Assembly (NCBI GenBank): GCA_910585645.1
Contig: CAJUFP010000097.1
Location: forward strand, 1-19,954
DNA length: 19,954 nt
Direction: 5' to 3'
Origin: an uncultured Hungatella sp.
GTDB lineage: Bacteria; Bacillota; Clostridia; Lachnospirales; Lachnospiraceae
The first letter of the stretch is position 1, and every line of letters starts with the position of its first letter. Shown piece by piece: positions 1 through 5,356 of this stretch. The notes under the pieces were generated by a model that had not been told where the DNA came from, searched no databases, and worked only from the letters and a program-made list of their open reading frames with translations. Position numbers and translations under genes: made by a program.

Positions 1-54
1 TAAGGCAACGGACTCTGACTCCGTCATTTCAAGGTTCGAATCCTTGTAGCCCAG
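1..54 (+). tRNA. tRNA-Gln (CUG), 5' end outside the window
   Basis: This is the 3' two-thirds of a tRNA. The anticodon stem ACGGA/TCCGT encloses the loop CTCTGAC, giving anticodon CUG (glutamine, codon CAG). The T-arm CAAGG-TTCGAAT-CCTTG and the acceptor strand TAGCCCA with discriminator G54 follow. CCA is not encoded. The 5' acceptor strand and D-arm start lie before the window. The 3' part from base 8 is duplicated at 5302-5348, so the gene is the integration target of the adjacent element and stays functional after integration because the repeat restores its 3' end. Confidence 0.93.
8..54 (+). repeat. attL, 47-bp direct repeat (tRNA-Gln 3' end)
   Basis: Bases 8-54 are identical to 5302-5348. 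The repeat covers the anticodon arm, variable loop, T-arm, acceptor 3' strand and discriminator base. It is the expected crossover segment for a tyrosine integrase using a tRNA gene. Bases just outside differ (A7 against G5301; C55 against T5349). Confidence 0.92.
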
Positions 55-57
55 CGC

Positions 58-108
58 AGAAAAAGAGCGTTAAGACTTGATTTTATCGGGTTTTGAGGCT
101 CTTTTTCT
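58..108 (+). terminator. Element-borne terminator after tRNA-Gln
   Basis: The 11-bp arms AGAAAAAGAGC (58-68) and GCTCTTTTTCT (98-108) are perfect complements, and pairing continues imperfectly inward (TTAA with TTGA, AC with GT). The T-run lies in the right arm. It replaces the chromosomal terminator at 5357-5397 that integration separated from the tRNA, and it insulates the integrase from tRNA transcription. The loop holds the left copy of the terminal inverted repeat (71-94). Confidence 0.75.
71..94 (+). repeat. Left terminal inverted repeat of the element
   Basis: The 12-bp core TGATTTTATCGG (78-89) occurs in inverted orientation at 5269-5280. With flanking TAAG and TTTT blocks the match extends to 21 of 24 bases (71-94 against 5264-5287). 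Both copies sit 16-17 bp (by the 24-bp unit) inside the att repeats and both lie in hairpin loops. Arm-type integrase or excisionase binding sites are a reasonable guess. Confidence 0.75.
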
Positions 109-161
109 TATCCGTAAAATAAATGGTAAAAATAGAAAAGAGTGTGCTTCAATCAATAGAT

Positions 162-180
162 TGTTCGACATACTGTTCGA
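162..180 (+). promoter_or_regulatory. Paired TGTTCGA sites before the integrase
   Basis: TGTTCGA occurs at 162-168 and 174-180, just before the integrase ribosome site. The same heptamer occurs twice near the other end (5224-5230 and 5238-5244), and ATCAATAGA lies beside the sites at both ends. The arrangement suggests shared protein-binding sites, either integrase arm sites or an operator that also controls int. Confidence 0.5.
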
Positions 181-201
181 AAGAGCAGAGAGGAGAAGAA
201 C

Positions 202-1404
202 ATGGCAATTAAATTGGAACACACGGAATACGGTTTTGTAAAGGATAAAGGACAGTGGAAATGTTATTGTACTACAAATGTAACTCAATTGAATGGCAAG
301 CCGTGGAGACCAAGTTCATACGGCAAGACTAAAAAGGCGGCTAGAGAGAAATTAGAAGCAAAGCTCAAAAAGAAAGTATTGGAGTTAGAGCAGGCAGGAC
401 AGACAGAGGCAGGGACTCTAAAAGATATAGATGTTTCGAACACGCTTGTCGAACAGCTAAAGATTTATGCGGTAAAGAAACAGCAAGACAAGCATTTGAA
501 ACTAGGTTCAATTAAGGATAAAAAGGATTTAATCCGAAATATGATAGAACCCTACGATATAGGGAAAAAGCAGGTCAACGAGATACAGCGGTCGGATATC
601 TCAAAATGGATAGCAACGATACGTAAAAAGAACAGTGAGAACCGCTGTAAGAAAGCATATAATGTTATAACAGATTTTTACACAAATCATTATTGTGCGA
701 CAGAAAATATAAATTACCCAAATCCGGCTTATGGCTTTAAGTTTAGCGTAGCAAAAAGTAAAGCCGACCCAATGAGGATTTTTGACGATGACGAAACGGC
801 ATTATATCTCAAGGCCTGTGAGGAAATGGGAGAAAGAGGCGATATTCTTCAATTCATTCTCTATACATATTGTCGTGAGGGAGAAGCTGACACACTAACA
901 TGGTCAGATTGGAACAAAAGTAACTTAATCCACATTTATAAAACATGGTCAAAGGATGATAATGACAAGTATTTTGTAGATAACAAACCTAAAACGGAAG
1001 ATTCAGATAGGTTCATACATTTGCCAGTACAAGTAATAGGGCTTCTAAATAGTCGTTATATGGAAGTAGAGGGAACGGCTCTGGGAAAACCGGATTCATG
1101 GATTTTTCCAGCAGTAAAAGATAAAACAAAACCATTGTCAGAGTCAACGACATATAACCGACATAAAGAGGCATTAAGAAGAGCCGGGTTAAAATCTAAT
1201 ATGAGGGTGCATGATCTCCGGCATAGTGGAATTAGCTTTAATATAAGAAATTCACAAGTGGACTGCCTATCCGCTTTGAGCAAGCAGGCCGGACACAGTT
1301 CAAGAGCGATTACAGAATCAATTTATGAGCATGTACTTGATTCACAACATAAAAAGTTAGCAGAAATTTCAAGCCAGATTTATGAAAATATATGTCCATG
1401 GTAG
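202..1404 (+). CDS. Tyrosine site-specific integrase
   Basis: A 400-residue phage-type integrase that would recombine attP with the tRNA-Gln 3' end. The N-terminal part (about residues 10-58) has the look of an AP2-like arm-binding domain, followed by a SAM-like core-binding domain (about 75-180) and the catalytic domain (about 190-390). The catalytic set is complete: R225 in the TYCREGEA segment, K264, H337 and R340 in HDLRH, H365 in GHSS, and nucleophile Y375 in IYEHV. AGGAG at 191-195 stands 6 bases before the ATG. It is the first gene inside attL and reads away from the tRNA, the usual layout for tRNA-integrated elements. A hairpin terminator follows at 1421-1458. Confidence 0.96.
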   Translation: MAIKLEHTEYGFVKDKGQWKCYCTTNVTQLNGKPWRPSSYGKTKKAAREKLEAKLKKKVLELEQAGQTEAGTLKDIDVSNTLVEQLKIYAVKKQQDKHLKLGSIKDKKDLIRNMIEPYDIGKKQVNEIQRSDISKWIATIRKKNSENRCKKAYNVITDFYTNHYCATENINYPNPAYGFKFSVAKSKADPMRIFDDDETALYLKACEEMGERGDILQFILYTYCREGEADTLTWSDWNKSNLIHIYKTWSKDDNDKYFVDNKPKTEDSDRFIHLPVQVIGLLNSRYMEVEGTALGKPDSWIFPAVKDKTKPLSESTTYNRHKEALRRAGLKSNMRVHDLRHSGISFNIRNSQVDCLSALSKQAGHSSRAITESIYEHVLDSQHKKLAEISSQIYENICPW

Positions 1405-1420
1405 TGGAACAATAGTACGA

Positions 1421-1458
1421 GAGGTGGAGAAGCTGAAAAGCCAATCCGCCTCTTTTTT
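1421..1458 (+). terminator. Terminator after integrase
   Basis: The arms GAGGTGGA (1421-1428) and TCCGCCTC (1445-1452) pair over 8 bp with one G-U. Weaker inner pairing follows, and a run of six T ends it. It separates int from the structured non-coding region. Confidence 0.75.
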
Positions 1459-1475
1459 CGTTGATTATATTGTAT

Positions 1476-1742
1476 AGTTGAAAGGAGTCAACTCCGTTGG
1501 ATGCGGAGCCGGGAGGAGCAACGCAGAGGTGCCTCCGGCTCTCGTAGGAATACAGTAGTTCATGATCGCTTTGTGTTTCCTTGTAGGGAGACATAAAGCG
1601 GTTATGGACGGGCGGGACGCATGGCTAGGCAGGCCGATATTGTAGAAATTTGAGAAGCCTCGCAGAGCACCTAAAGAGCCGTAAGGCTCGGTACTTCCGT
1701 TAGGAAGTATTAGGTGCAATACTCGCCTGATGGGAGAGGTGC
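1476..1742 (+). ncRNA. Highly structured non-coding region (RNA or ssDNA origin)
   Basis: The 413 bases between int and mob hold no convincing gene but a dense series of hairpins, and they are more G+C-rich than the rest of the element. Stems seen: AGTTGA/TCAACT (1476-1493); a long bulged stem GGAGCCGGGAGG with CCTCCGGCTC (1505-1541); CGCTTTGTGT with ACATAAAGCG (1567-1600); and a three-way junction at 1667-1717. In the junction GCACCTAA/TTAGGTGC encloses GAGCC-GTAA-GGCTC and ACTTCC-GTTA-GGAAGT. The GTAA loop is a GNRA tetraloop, which favours an RNA. A single-strand replication origin or transfer-related ssDNA structure is the main alternative. No known family was assigned. Confidence 0.55.
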
Positions 1743-1744
1743 TT

Positions 1745-1825
1745 GTGTGGATAGATATATACTTCGTTATGCTGATGCAGCGTCTGACATAATAAAAATA
1801 AAAGAGGTATACTTTATATGGCAAG
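1745..1825 (+). other. Candidate MobV oriT overlapping mob start
   Basis: MobV relaxases usually nick just upstream of their own gene. TATACTTTATATGG (1808-1821) spans the mob start codon and resembles, from memory, the TATACTTTA-ATGG segment beside the nick site in pMV158-type plasmids. TATACTT also occurs at 1758-1764. I do not see the full inverted repeat of the classic site, so this is a candidate only. Confidence 0.33.
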
Positions 1826-2720
1826 TGTGAATTTTAAGAAGCTAAAAAGCGGTGGAGATGTAAAGGCTATGTTGAGACATTGCGATAAAGAAGAGCGTCT
1901 CAAACATGAGCATAGTAATAAAGAGATAAATAAAGACCTAACCTATAAAAATATAACATTTGTCAAAGCGGATTATAGAACGACATGTAAACGCTTTGAT
2001 GATAGAATTAAAACATTAGATGAAACGACTAATACAAATAAAAGAAAAGACCGTGTACAGGCGTTTGGTCTTACTATCCCGGCTTGCAAGGATATGAGTG
2101 ATGATGAGAGCAGGCATTTTTTCCAAGATGTGATAAAACACATGATTCAAAAGTTTGGTAAAGACAATATCATATGGGCAGGAGTTCATTATGACGAGAT
2201 CCACGAATATGTAGATGGTAAGAACATAGAGACAAGCAGAGCGCATATGCACGTTTATGTAGTTCCTGAAATCAATGGCAAGCTAGATGGAAAAACATTC
2301 TCATCTAAAGCGAATATGATTGCGCTAAATAACGAGATTGATAGTATTGCGAGAGATAAATATAAAATTATATTTTTGACCAATGACAAGCCACGGAAAA
2401 AGTCAGTGGAGGAATTAAAGGTAGATAGTGTTAGAGCATTAAAAGCAGAGGCCAAGAGGTTAAGTGAAAGTATTCAGCGAGGCAATGAAACGGTGAAATC
2501 CCAAGCGGAACATATACAGAGACAGTCTAATGAAATCACCAGATTAAACAATATAATCACTAAGCAAAACGGTACTATAGATGAACTTAACATAGCGATT
2601 TCAGAAGTGCAAAAAGATGATGCTGTAATGGCAAAACTAGAGCAATCGCTTGGGATGAGGTCGAGGCGAAAACAAAAGAGCAGAATTATACAACATGATT
2701 ATGATAATTATGAACGATAA
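1818..2720 (+). CDS. MobV/Pre-family relaxase
   Basis: A 300-residue mobilization protein of the Pre/Mob type, expected to nick oriT and lead the transferred strand when a conjugative element is present. The N-terminus (MASVNFKKLKSGGDVKAMLRH) matches the family style. The metal-binding signature is present: H124-Y-D126-E127, then H143-M-H145 followed by a VVPE segment. The C-terminal third (about 195-270) is a predicted coiled coil and ends in a basic tail. At 300 residues it is shorter than classic MobM (nearly 500). A weak AGAGG lies about 11 bases before the ATG, so expression may be low. It is the second HUH-type enzyme on this element. An 11-bp hairpin terminator follows. Confidence 0.88.
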   Translation: MASVNFKKLKSGGDVKAMLRHCDKEERLKHEHSNKEINKDLTYKNITFVKADYRTTCKRFDDRIKTLDETTNTNKRKDRVQAFGLTIPACKDMSDDESRHFFQDVIKHMIQKFGKDNIIWAGVHYDEIHEYVDGKNIETSRAHMHVYVVPEINGKLDGKTFSSKANMIALNNEIDSIARDKYKIIFLTNDKPRKKSVEELKVDSVRALKAEAKRLSESIQRGNETVKSQAEHIQRQSNEITRLNNIITKQNGTIDELNIAISEVQKDDAVMAKLEQSLGMRSRRKQKSRIIQHDYDNYER

Positions 2721-2745
2721 TATTTCTTGTTTATTATGATGCCAA

Positions 2746-2772
2746 AAAAGAGAGACGGACTGTCTCTCTTTT
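2746..2772. terminator. Bidirectional terminator between mob and minus-strand gene
   Basis: AAAAGAGAGAC (2746-2756) and GTCTCTCTTTT (2762-2772) pair perfectly over 11 bp around a GGACT loop. The A-run and T-run make it usable in both directions, which suits the convergent genes on either side. Confidence 0.85.
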
Positions 2773-2797
2773 GCGGAATAAGCGAACGAGGGAGAGC

Positions 2798-3142
2798 TTA
2801 TGGAGTTGAAGGAGCCTTTCTTTCAACCCATTGCCATAAGTTGAATTCTAAATTGATAATAAATCCATTTCGGCATTTGTCTATAAAACATACATCACTA
2901 AGGCCAACTAAAACTAAAAATGCAGGTGCTTCGCTACAGGCTATAATCTGTTGCGAGATGATTCTTATATGCACTGATTTCTTATCATAACGTACACCTA
3001 TTTGTGATTCATGTTCAATCGCTTTTAAGCTCTCATAAGACTCCCTGATGAAACGTCTCCGTTTTTTGCCAACATCTACACGTTTATGAGTTCTTTCGTG
3101 TTCCTCCAGTCTTTCTATAATCCTCCTAAGTGTCTTATCCAT
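2798..3142 (-). CDS. Small orphan protein, unknown function
   Basis: A 114-residue protein read on the minus strand, the only such gene in the element. I do not recognise it. The first 45 residues are strongly charged and probably helical (DKTLRRIIERLEEHERTHK, then a GKKRRR basic patch). The rest alternates hydrophobic and polar residues like a small alpha/beta fold and contains four cysteines or fewer. The start at 3142 is chosen because GGAGGT (3148-3153) lies 5 bases upstream; an in-frame ATG further upstream has no such site. A promoter with TTGCCA and TATTCT at 17-bp spacing precedes it. It diverges from the Cro/CI-type gene, a typical switch arrangement, so an antirepressor, excisionase or copy-control role is possible but unproven. 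Confidence 0.65.
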   Translation of the reverse strand: MDKTLRRIIERLEEHERTHKRVDVGKKRRRFIRESYESLKAIEHESQIGVRYDKKSVHIRIISQQIIACSEAPAFLVLVGLSDVCFIDKCRNGFIINLEFNLWQWVERKAPSTP

Positions 3143-3175
3143 TATACACCTCCATATGAGCATATATCTACTCAT

Positions 3176-3204
3176 AGAATAACACTCATTTAAAAATATG
3201 GCAA
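3176..3204 (-). promoter_or_regulatory. Promoter of the minus-strand orphan gene
   Basis: Read on the minus strand, TTGCCA (3204-3199) and TATTCT (3181-3176) are separated by exactly 17 bases and lie about 35 bases before the start at 3142. The promoter sits in the 98-bp divergent gap shared with the Cro/CI-type gene and is a natural target for it. Confidence 0.55.
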
Positions 3205-3240
3205 TACTGATAAGATAGTATTTATAAGGAGTGGGATTCT

Positions 3241-3465
3241 ATGAGGGACATTGATTATGGAGTTGTCAGGGTAAATCTAAAAGCGATAATGAAAGAGCAA
3301 GGCGTAAGCATAAACAAACTGGCTTGTAGAGCAGAGATGCAAAGGACACAGTTGAAAACATATCTGAATGGGACAATACAGAGAGTGGACTTGGCCGTGT
3401 TGGCAAGATTGTGTTACGTGCTTGATTGCGACATATCGGACATCTTGGAGTATAGAAAAGATTGA
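3241..3465 (+). CDS. Cro/CI-type helix-turn-helix regulator
   Basis: A 74-residue DNA-binding protein made of a single HTH_3/HTH_26-like domain. The segment VSINKLACRAEMQRTQLKTYL (about residues 22-42) gives the two core helices, and AVLARLCYVLDCDISDILEY is the typical closing helix of this family. It has no extra effector domain. AAGGAG (3226-3231) stands 9 bases before the ATG. It diverges from the minus-strand orphan gene and lies directly upstream of the replication origin, so it probably represses the shared divergent region and perhaps rep expression. A GAGA-loop terminator follows immediately. Confidence 0.88.
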   Translation: MRDIDYGVVRVNLKAIMKEQGVSINKLACRAEMQRTQLKTYLNGTIQRVDLAVLARLCYVLDCDISDILEYRKD

Positions 3466-3466
3466 G

Positions 3467-3487
3467 AGACCGGAGACGGTCTTTTTT
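3467..3487 (+). terminator. Terminator after Cro/CI-type gene
   Basis: AGACCG and CGGTCT pair over 6 bp around a GAGA loop and are followed by six T. It keeps transcription out of the origin hairpin 20 bases further on. Confidence 0.85.
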
Positions 3488-3507
3488 GTGTTTTGGGCTG
3501 ATGGAAT

Positions 3508-3553
3508 GATACAGAAGTCAAAAGGTCTAGTATTACCTTTTGACTTCTGTATC
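3508..3553 (+). other. CRESS-type replication origin hairpin with TAGTATTAC
   Basis: A perfect 19-bp inverted repeat (3508-3526 with 3535-3553) encloses the 8-base loop CTAGTATT. The loop and first two stem bases read TAGTATTAC (3528-3536), the nonanucleotide that circovirus-like and other CRESS genomes present at the apex of their origin stem-loop. By analogy, the Rep should nick between T3534 and A3535 (TAGTATT/AC). The hairpin lies upstream of rep, with iterons directly after it. This is a sequence-level match to a rolling-circle origin for an HUH-SF3 Rep. Confidence 0.9.
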
Positions 3554-3669
3554 TGTATCTAAAAAATAAAAATTCTGGTTTTATGCGGGTTTCAAGGCTC
3601 GATTTTAGATACACTCTAAGTGTATCTAAGATGTATCTGTATCTAAAATAGTTCCACTTCTGTATCTAA
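3543..3669 (+). repeat. Rep iterons (TGTATCTAA) and palindrome
   Basis: TGTATC(T) occurs at 3548-3554, 3554-3560, 3621-3629, 3632-3638, 3638-3646 and 3661-3669, and inverted as TTAGATACA at 3605-3613. Several copies read the full TGTATCTAA. The two tandem pairs have a 6-bp step. TTAGATACACT (3605-3615) and AGTGTATCTAA (3619-3629) form an 11-bp palindrome. ACTTCTGTATCT is repeated at 3543-3554 and 3656-3667, linking the hairpin arm to the last iteron. CRESS Reps bind such iterons beside the stem-loop. Confidence 0.8.
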
Positions 3670-3814
3670 ACTTTTGATCCATAACTATAATTTATAGAAA
3701 AATAAGAATACATAATTAAAAGATATAGCAAAAACTGATAAATTGCGCATTATTATGTGTGCAGGCTTTCATAATAGTTATGTAAACTAACTAGATAAAG
3801 GAGATAAAACGATA
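3670..3814 (+). promoter_or_regulatory. AT-rich leader of the replication genes
   Basis: This strongly AT-rich stretch between the iterons and the ribbon-helix-helix gene must hold the promoter for the rep pair. ATAACTAT (3681-3688) and ATAGTTAT (within 3774-3781) form a distant inverted pair. Several -10-like AT boxes occur but none has a convincing -35 partner, so no promoter is assigned exactly. Confidence 0.3.
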
Positions 3815-3976
3815 ATGATAAAATCAAATATTACAATAAGAACAACAAAAGAGCATTTAGAGTTTATAAAAGCAAGAGCCTCTAAACTTGGCATTAGTAC
3901 AAACGCTTATATAAATCTCTTGTTTGCGAAGGAGATGGACTATGGCAAAGACTACAGCGAAAGAAGGAACAACTAA
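3815..3976 (+). CDS. Ribbon-helix-helix (CopG/Arc-like) protein
   Basis: A 53-residue reading frame starting MIKSNITIRTTKEHLEF. The initial beta strand (NITIRTT), followed by two helices with a turn (ARASKLGIS then TNAYINLLFAKEM), is the classic ribbon-helix-helix layout of CopG-type repressors. AAAGGAGA lies about 11 bases before the ATG. Its last 35 bases overlap the start of rep in another frame, and the rep ribosome site lies inside it, so the two are likely translationally coupled. Small plasmids often encode a copy-number repressor of this type directly before rep, so that is the most likely role (inference). Confidence 0.8.
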   Translation: MIKSNITIRTTKEHLEFIKARASKLGISTNAYINLLFAKEMDYGKDYSERRNN

Positions 3977-5126
3977 AAAAGATTTACAGTCTCGCTCCTG
4001 GTTTATCGTATGTCCGAATGTGGATAAGAATGGAGTATGTGGTGTTGATGCTAAGGATATGGCAGGTTGGACAGAGCAAGAGACATGTGACTATGTAGTA
4101 GGTCAATGGGTGACTAAGACGAAACAAGCGGCCTGTCTCTATTGTGTAAGCGCGGCAGGCATGAAACATTTGCATGTGGTCCTATGCGGCAACAGTGCTA
4201 TAAAATTCAGTACGGTAAAGAGATTTATAGGAGACAAAGCCCATATAGAAATGACGATGGGAACAAAGGCGCAAGCCGAGGCATACATAAATAAAACCGG
4301 CAAATTTGAGGAAAAAGGCGAAATCGTTCTGGCAAAAGCCCAGGTTGGAGAGATTCAGGGCCGTCAAGGTCAGCGTAGCGATATTGACCAAATCAGAGAA
4401 GCAATCAATGAGGGATTGAACTGGCAAGAGGTTGTAAGATTAAATGACCGCTTTTATGACACTCGCATGACGGCAATGATTAAGAATATGTATTTTGATA
4501 AACGCAAGCAGGAGACACCGTTAAAACGTCCGGTTGGTGTTCATTGGGTGTTTGGCGGTTCTGGAAGTGGAAAGACTGGAACGGTTTTTCAACTGGCAGA
4601 ACAGTATGGAGAAGATGATATTTTCATAGTTTCGGACTATCAAGCACCGTTTGACGGATATGCAGGAGAAAAGATTGTGGTCATGGACGAGTTTCGAGGC
4701 CAAATGGCCTATAGTGTACTATTAGATGTAACAGAAGGCTATAAAAAGCAAGTGCATTGTAGAAATGCGAATGTTTGGAGTCTGTGGTTAGAGGTCTATA
4801 TAACAACAATAAAGACACCAGAGGAAGTATATGCCAAGATGATAGACAAAGAAGAAGCTGACACTGACCCAATAGGACAGTTATTAGGGAGAATTAAGGA
4901 TATTTCATATTGCTATAAGGTTAATCGGCCAACAGGAACAAAGAAAGACCGTGATGGAGAGCCTGCGGAGTTTTTCAGATATACTATAAGCGGGAGAGAG
5001 TACCGAGAATTAAAGCCAGGTGTATACTCAAAGGTCGAACAAATAAAAGGTGCCGCCGAGTTTGAATATAGAACATTGCATTATCAACCCGGCGATACAG
5101 TGGACGCTTTTGAGATTGCGCCATGA
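3942..5126 (+). CDS. rep: CRESS-like Rep: HUH endonuclease plus SF3 helicase
   Basis: A 394-residue initiator of rolling-circle replication. Endonuclease motifs: motif I around SWFIVCPNV (19-27), HUH motif H76-L-H78 followed by VVLCG, and motif III Y115-INK118 with the nucleophilic tyrosine. The helicase domain begins near 195: Walker A GGSGSGKT (205-212), Walker B IVVMDEF (245-251) and motif C VYITTIKTP (285-293). CRESS helicases normally end motif C in Asn (TSN); here the place is Ile290, a notable difference. The order and spacing match circovirus-like and pCRESS Reps. The start at 3942 is preferred because AAGGAG (3929-3934) lies 7 bases before it; a TTG at 3924 would also be in frame. 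The gene overlaps the ribbon-helix-helix gene and lies downstream of the TAGTATTAC origin. Confidence 0.94.
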   Translation: MAKTTAKEGTTKKDLQSRSWFIVCPNVDKNGVCGVDAKDMAGWTEQETCDYVVGQWVTKTKQAACLYCVSAAGMKHLHVVLCGNSAIKFSTVKRFIGDKAHIEMTMGTKAQAEAYINKTGKFEEKGEIVLAKAQVGEIQGRQGQRSDIDQIREAINEGLNWQEVVRLNDRFYDTRMTAMIKNMYFDKRKQETPLKRPVGVHWVFGGSGSGKTGTVFQLAEQYGEDDIFIVSDYQAPFDGYAGEKIVVMDEFRGQMAYSVLLDVTEGYKKQVHCRNANVWSLWLEVYITTIKTPEEVYAKMIDKEEADTDPIGQLLGRIKDISYCYKVNRPTGTKKDRDGEPAEFFRYTISGREYRELKPGVYSKVEQIKGAAEFEYRTLHYQPGDTVDAFEIAP

Positions 5127-5156
5127 GAGGACTATATATAGTATGACGAAAATTTG

Positions 5157-5177
5157 AAAGCCGGAGATGGCTTTTTT
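5157..5177 (+). terminator. Terminator after rep
   Basis: AAAGCC and GGCTTT pair over 6 bp around GGAGAT and run into a T tract. It closes the replication genes and shields attR. Confidence 0.7.
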
Positions 5178-5223
5178 GTTGCCATTGTTCTAAAGGTGTG
5201 GTAAAATAGGTTTTGGAACAAAG

Positions 5224-5244
5224 TGTTCGAATAGTAGTGTTCGA
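5224..5244 (+). promoter_or_regulatory. Paired TGTTCGA sites near attR
   Basis: TGTTCGA at 5224-5230 and 5238-5244 mirrors the pair before int (162-180). ATCAATAGA follows the second copy, as it precedes the first copy on the left side. A related TGTTCGG lies at 5292-5298 against attR. Confidence 0.5.
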
Positions 5245-5263
5245 AAATCAATAGAAGTATAGA

Positions 5264-5287
5264 AAAAGCCGATAAAATCAGGGCTTA
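5264..5287 (+). repeat. Right terminal inverted repeat of the element
   Basis: This is the inverted partner of 71-94: core CCGATAAAATCA (5269-5280), 21 of 24 bases matching. AAGCC (5266-5270) and GGCTT (5282-5286) can pair, placing the core in a loop as on the left side. Confidence 0.75.
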
Positions 5288-5301
5288 TGGGTGTTCGGCA
5301 G

Positions 5302-5348
5302 ACGGACTCTGACTCCGTCATTTCAAGGTTCGAATCCTTGTAGCCCAG
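5302..5348 (+). repeat. attR, tRNA-Gln 3' fragment
   Basis: An exact copy of 8-54. It carries the anticodon arm, T-arm and acceptor 3' strand but no 5' acceptor strand or D-arm, since the element sequence directly precedes it. It is a remnant of the target gene, not a second tRNA. Confidence 0.92.
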
Positions 5349-5356
5349 TTATGAGG

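Larger units (their letters stand above)
8..5348. mobile_element. Integrative mobilizable CRESS-Rep plasmid in tRNA-Gln
   Basis: The element is bounded by a 47-bp exact direct repeat of the tRNA-Gln 3' end, one copy at each end, with a period of 5294 bp. It carries a tyrosine integrase next to attL, a MobV relaxase, a small minus-strand orphan gene, a Cro/CI-type regulator, a CRESS-like origin hairpin with iterons, a ribbon-helix-helix gene and an HUH-SF3 Rep. It is visibly richer in A+T than the chromosome to its right. Published bacterial CRESS-Rep plasmids (pCRESS groups) include copies integrated in Firmicutes genomes, which fits. No conjugation apparatus is present, so transfer would need a helper. 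No recognisable excisionase was seen; one of the small genes could serve. Confidence 0.9.

Noticed and set aside
1476..1742. Group II intron or retron RNA
   Set aside because: No reverse transcriptase gene and no domain V-like terminal hairpin recognised.
1310..1824. Minus-strand reading frames over the int end and structured region
   Set aside because: No ribosome sites, low-complexity residue makeup, and the region is better explained by hairpins.
2727..2990. Forward reading frame after mob
   Set aside because: It overlaps the minus-strand orphan gene, which has a better ribosome site and promoter, and it crosses a terminator.
3368..3562. Forward reading frame across the origin
   Set aside because: It runs out of the Cro/CI-type gene in another frame and through the terminator and the origin hairpin; no ribosome site.
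162..5298. CRISPR array from TGTTCGA repeats
   Set aside because: Repeats are only 7 bp, few, and lie at opposite ends of the element.
5302..5348. Second tRNA-Gln gene
   Set aside because: Only the 3' part is present; the bases before it do not supply a 5' acceptor strand or D-arm.
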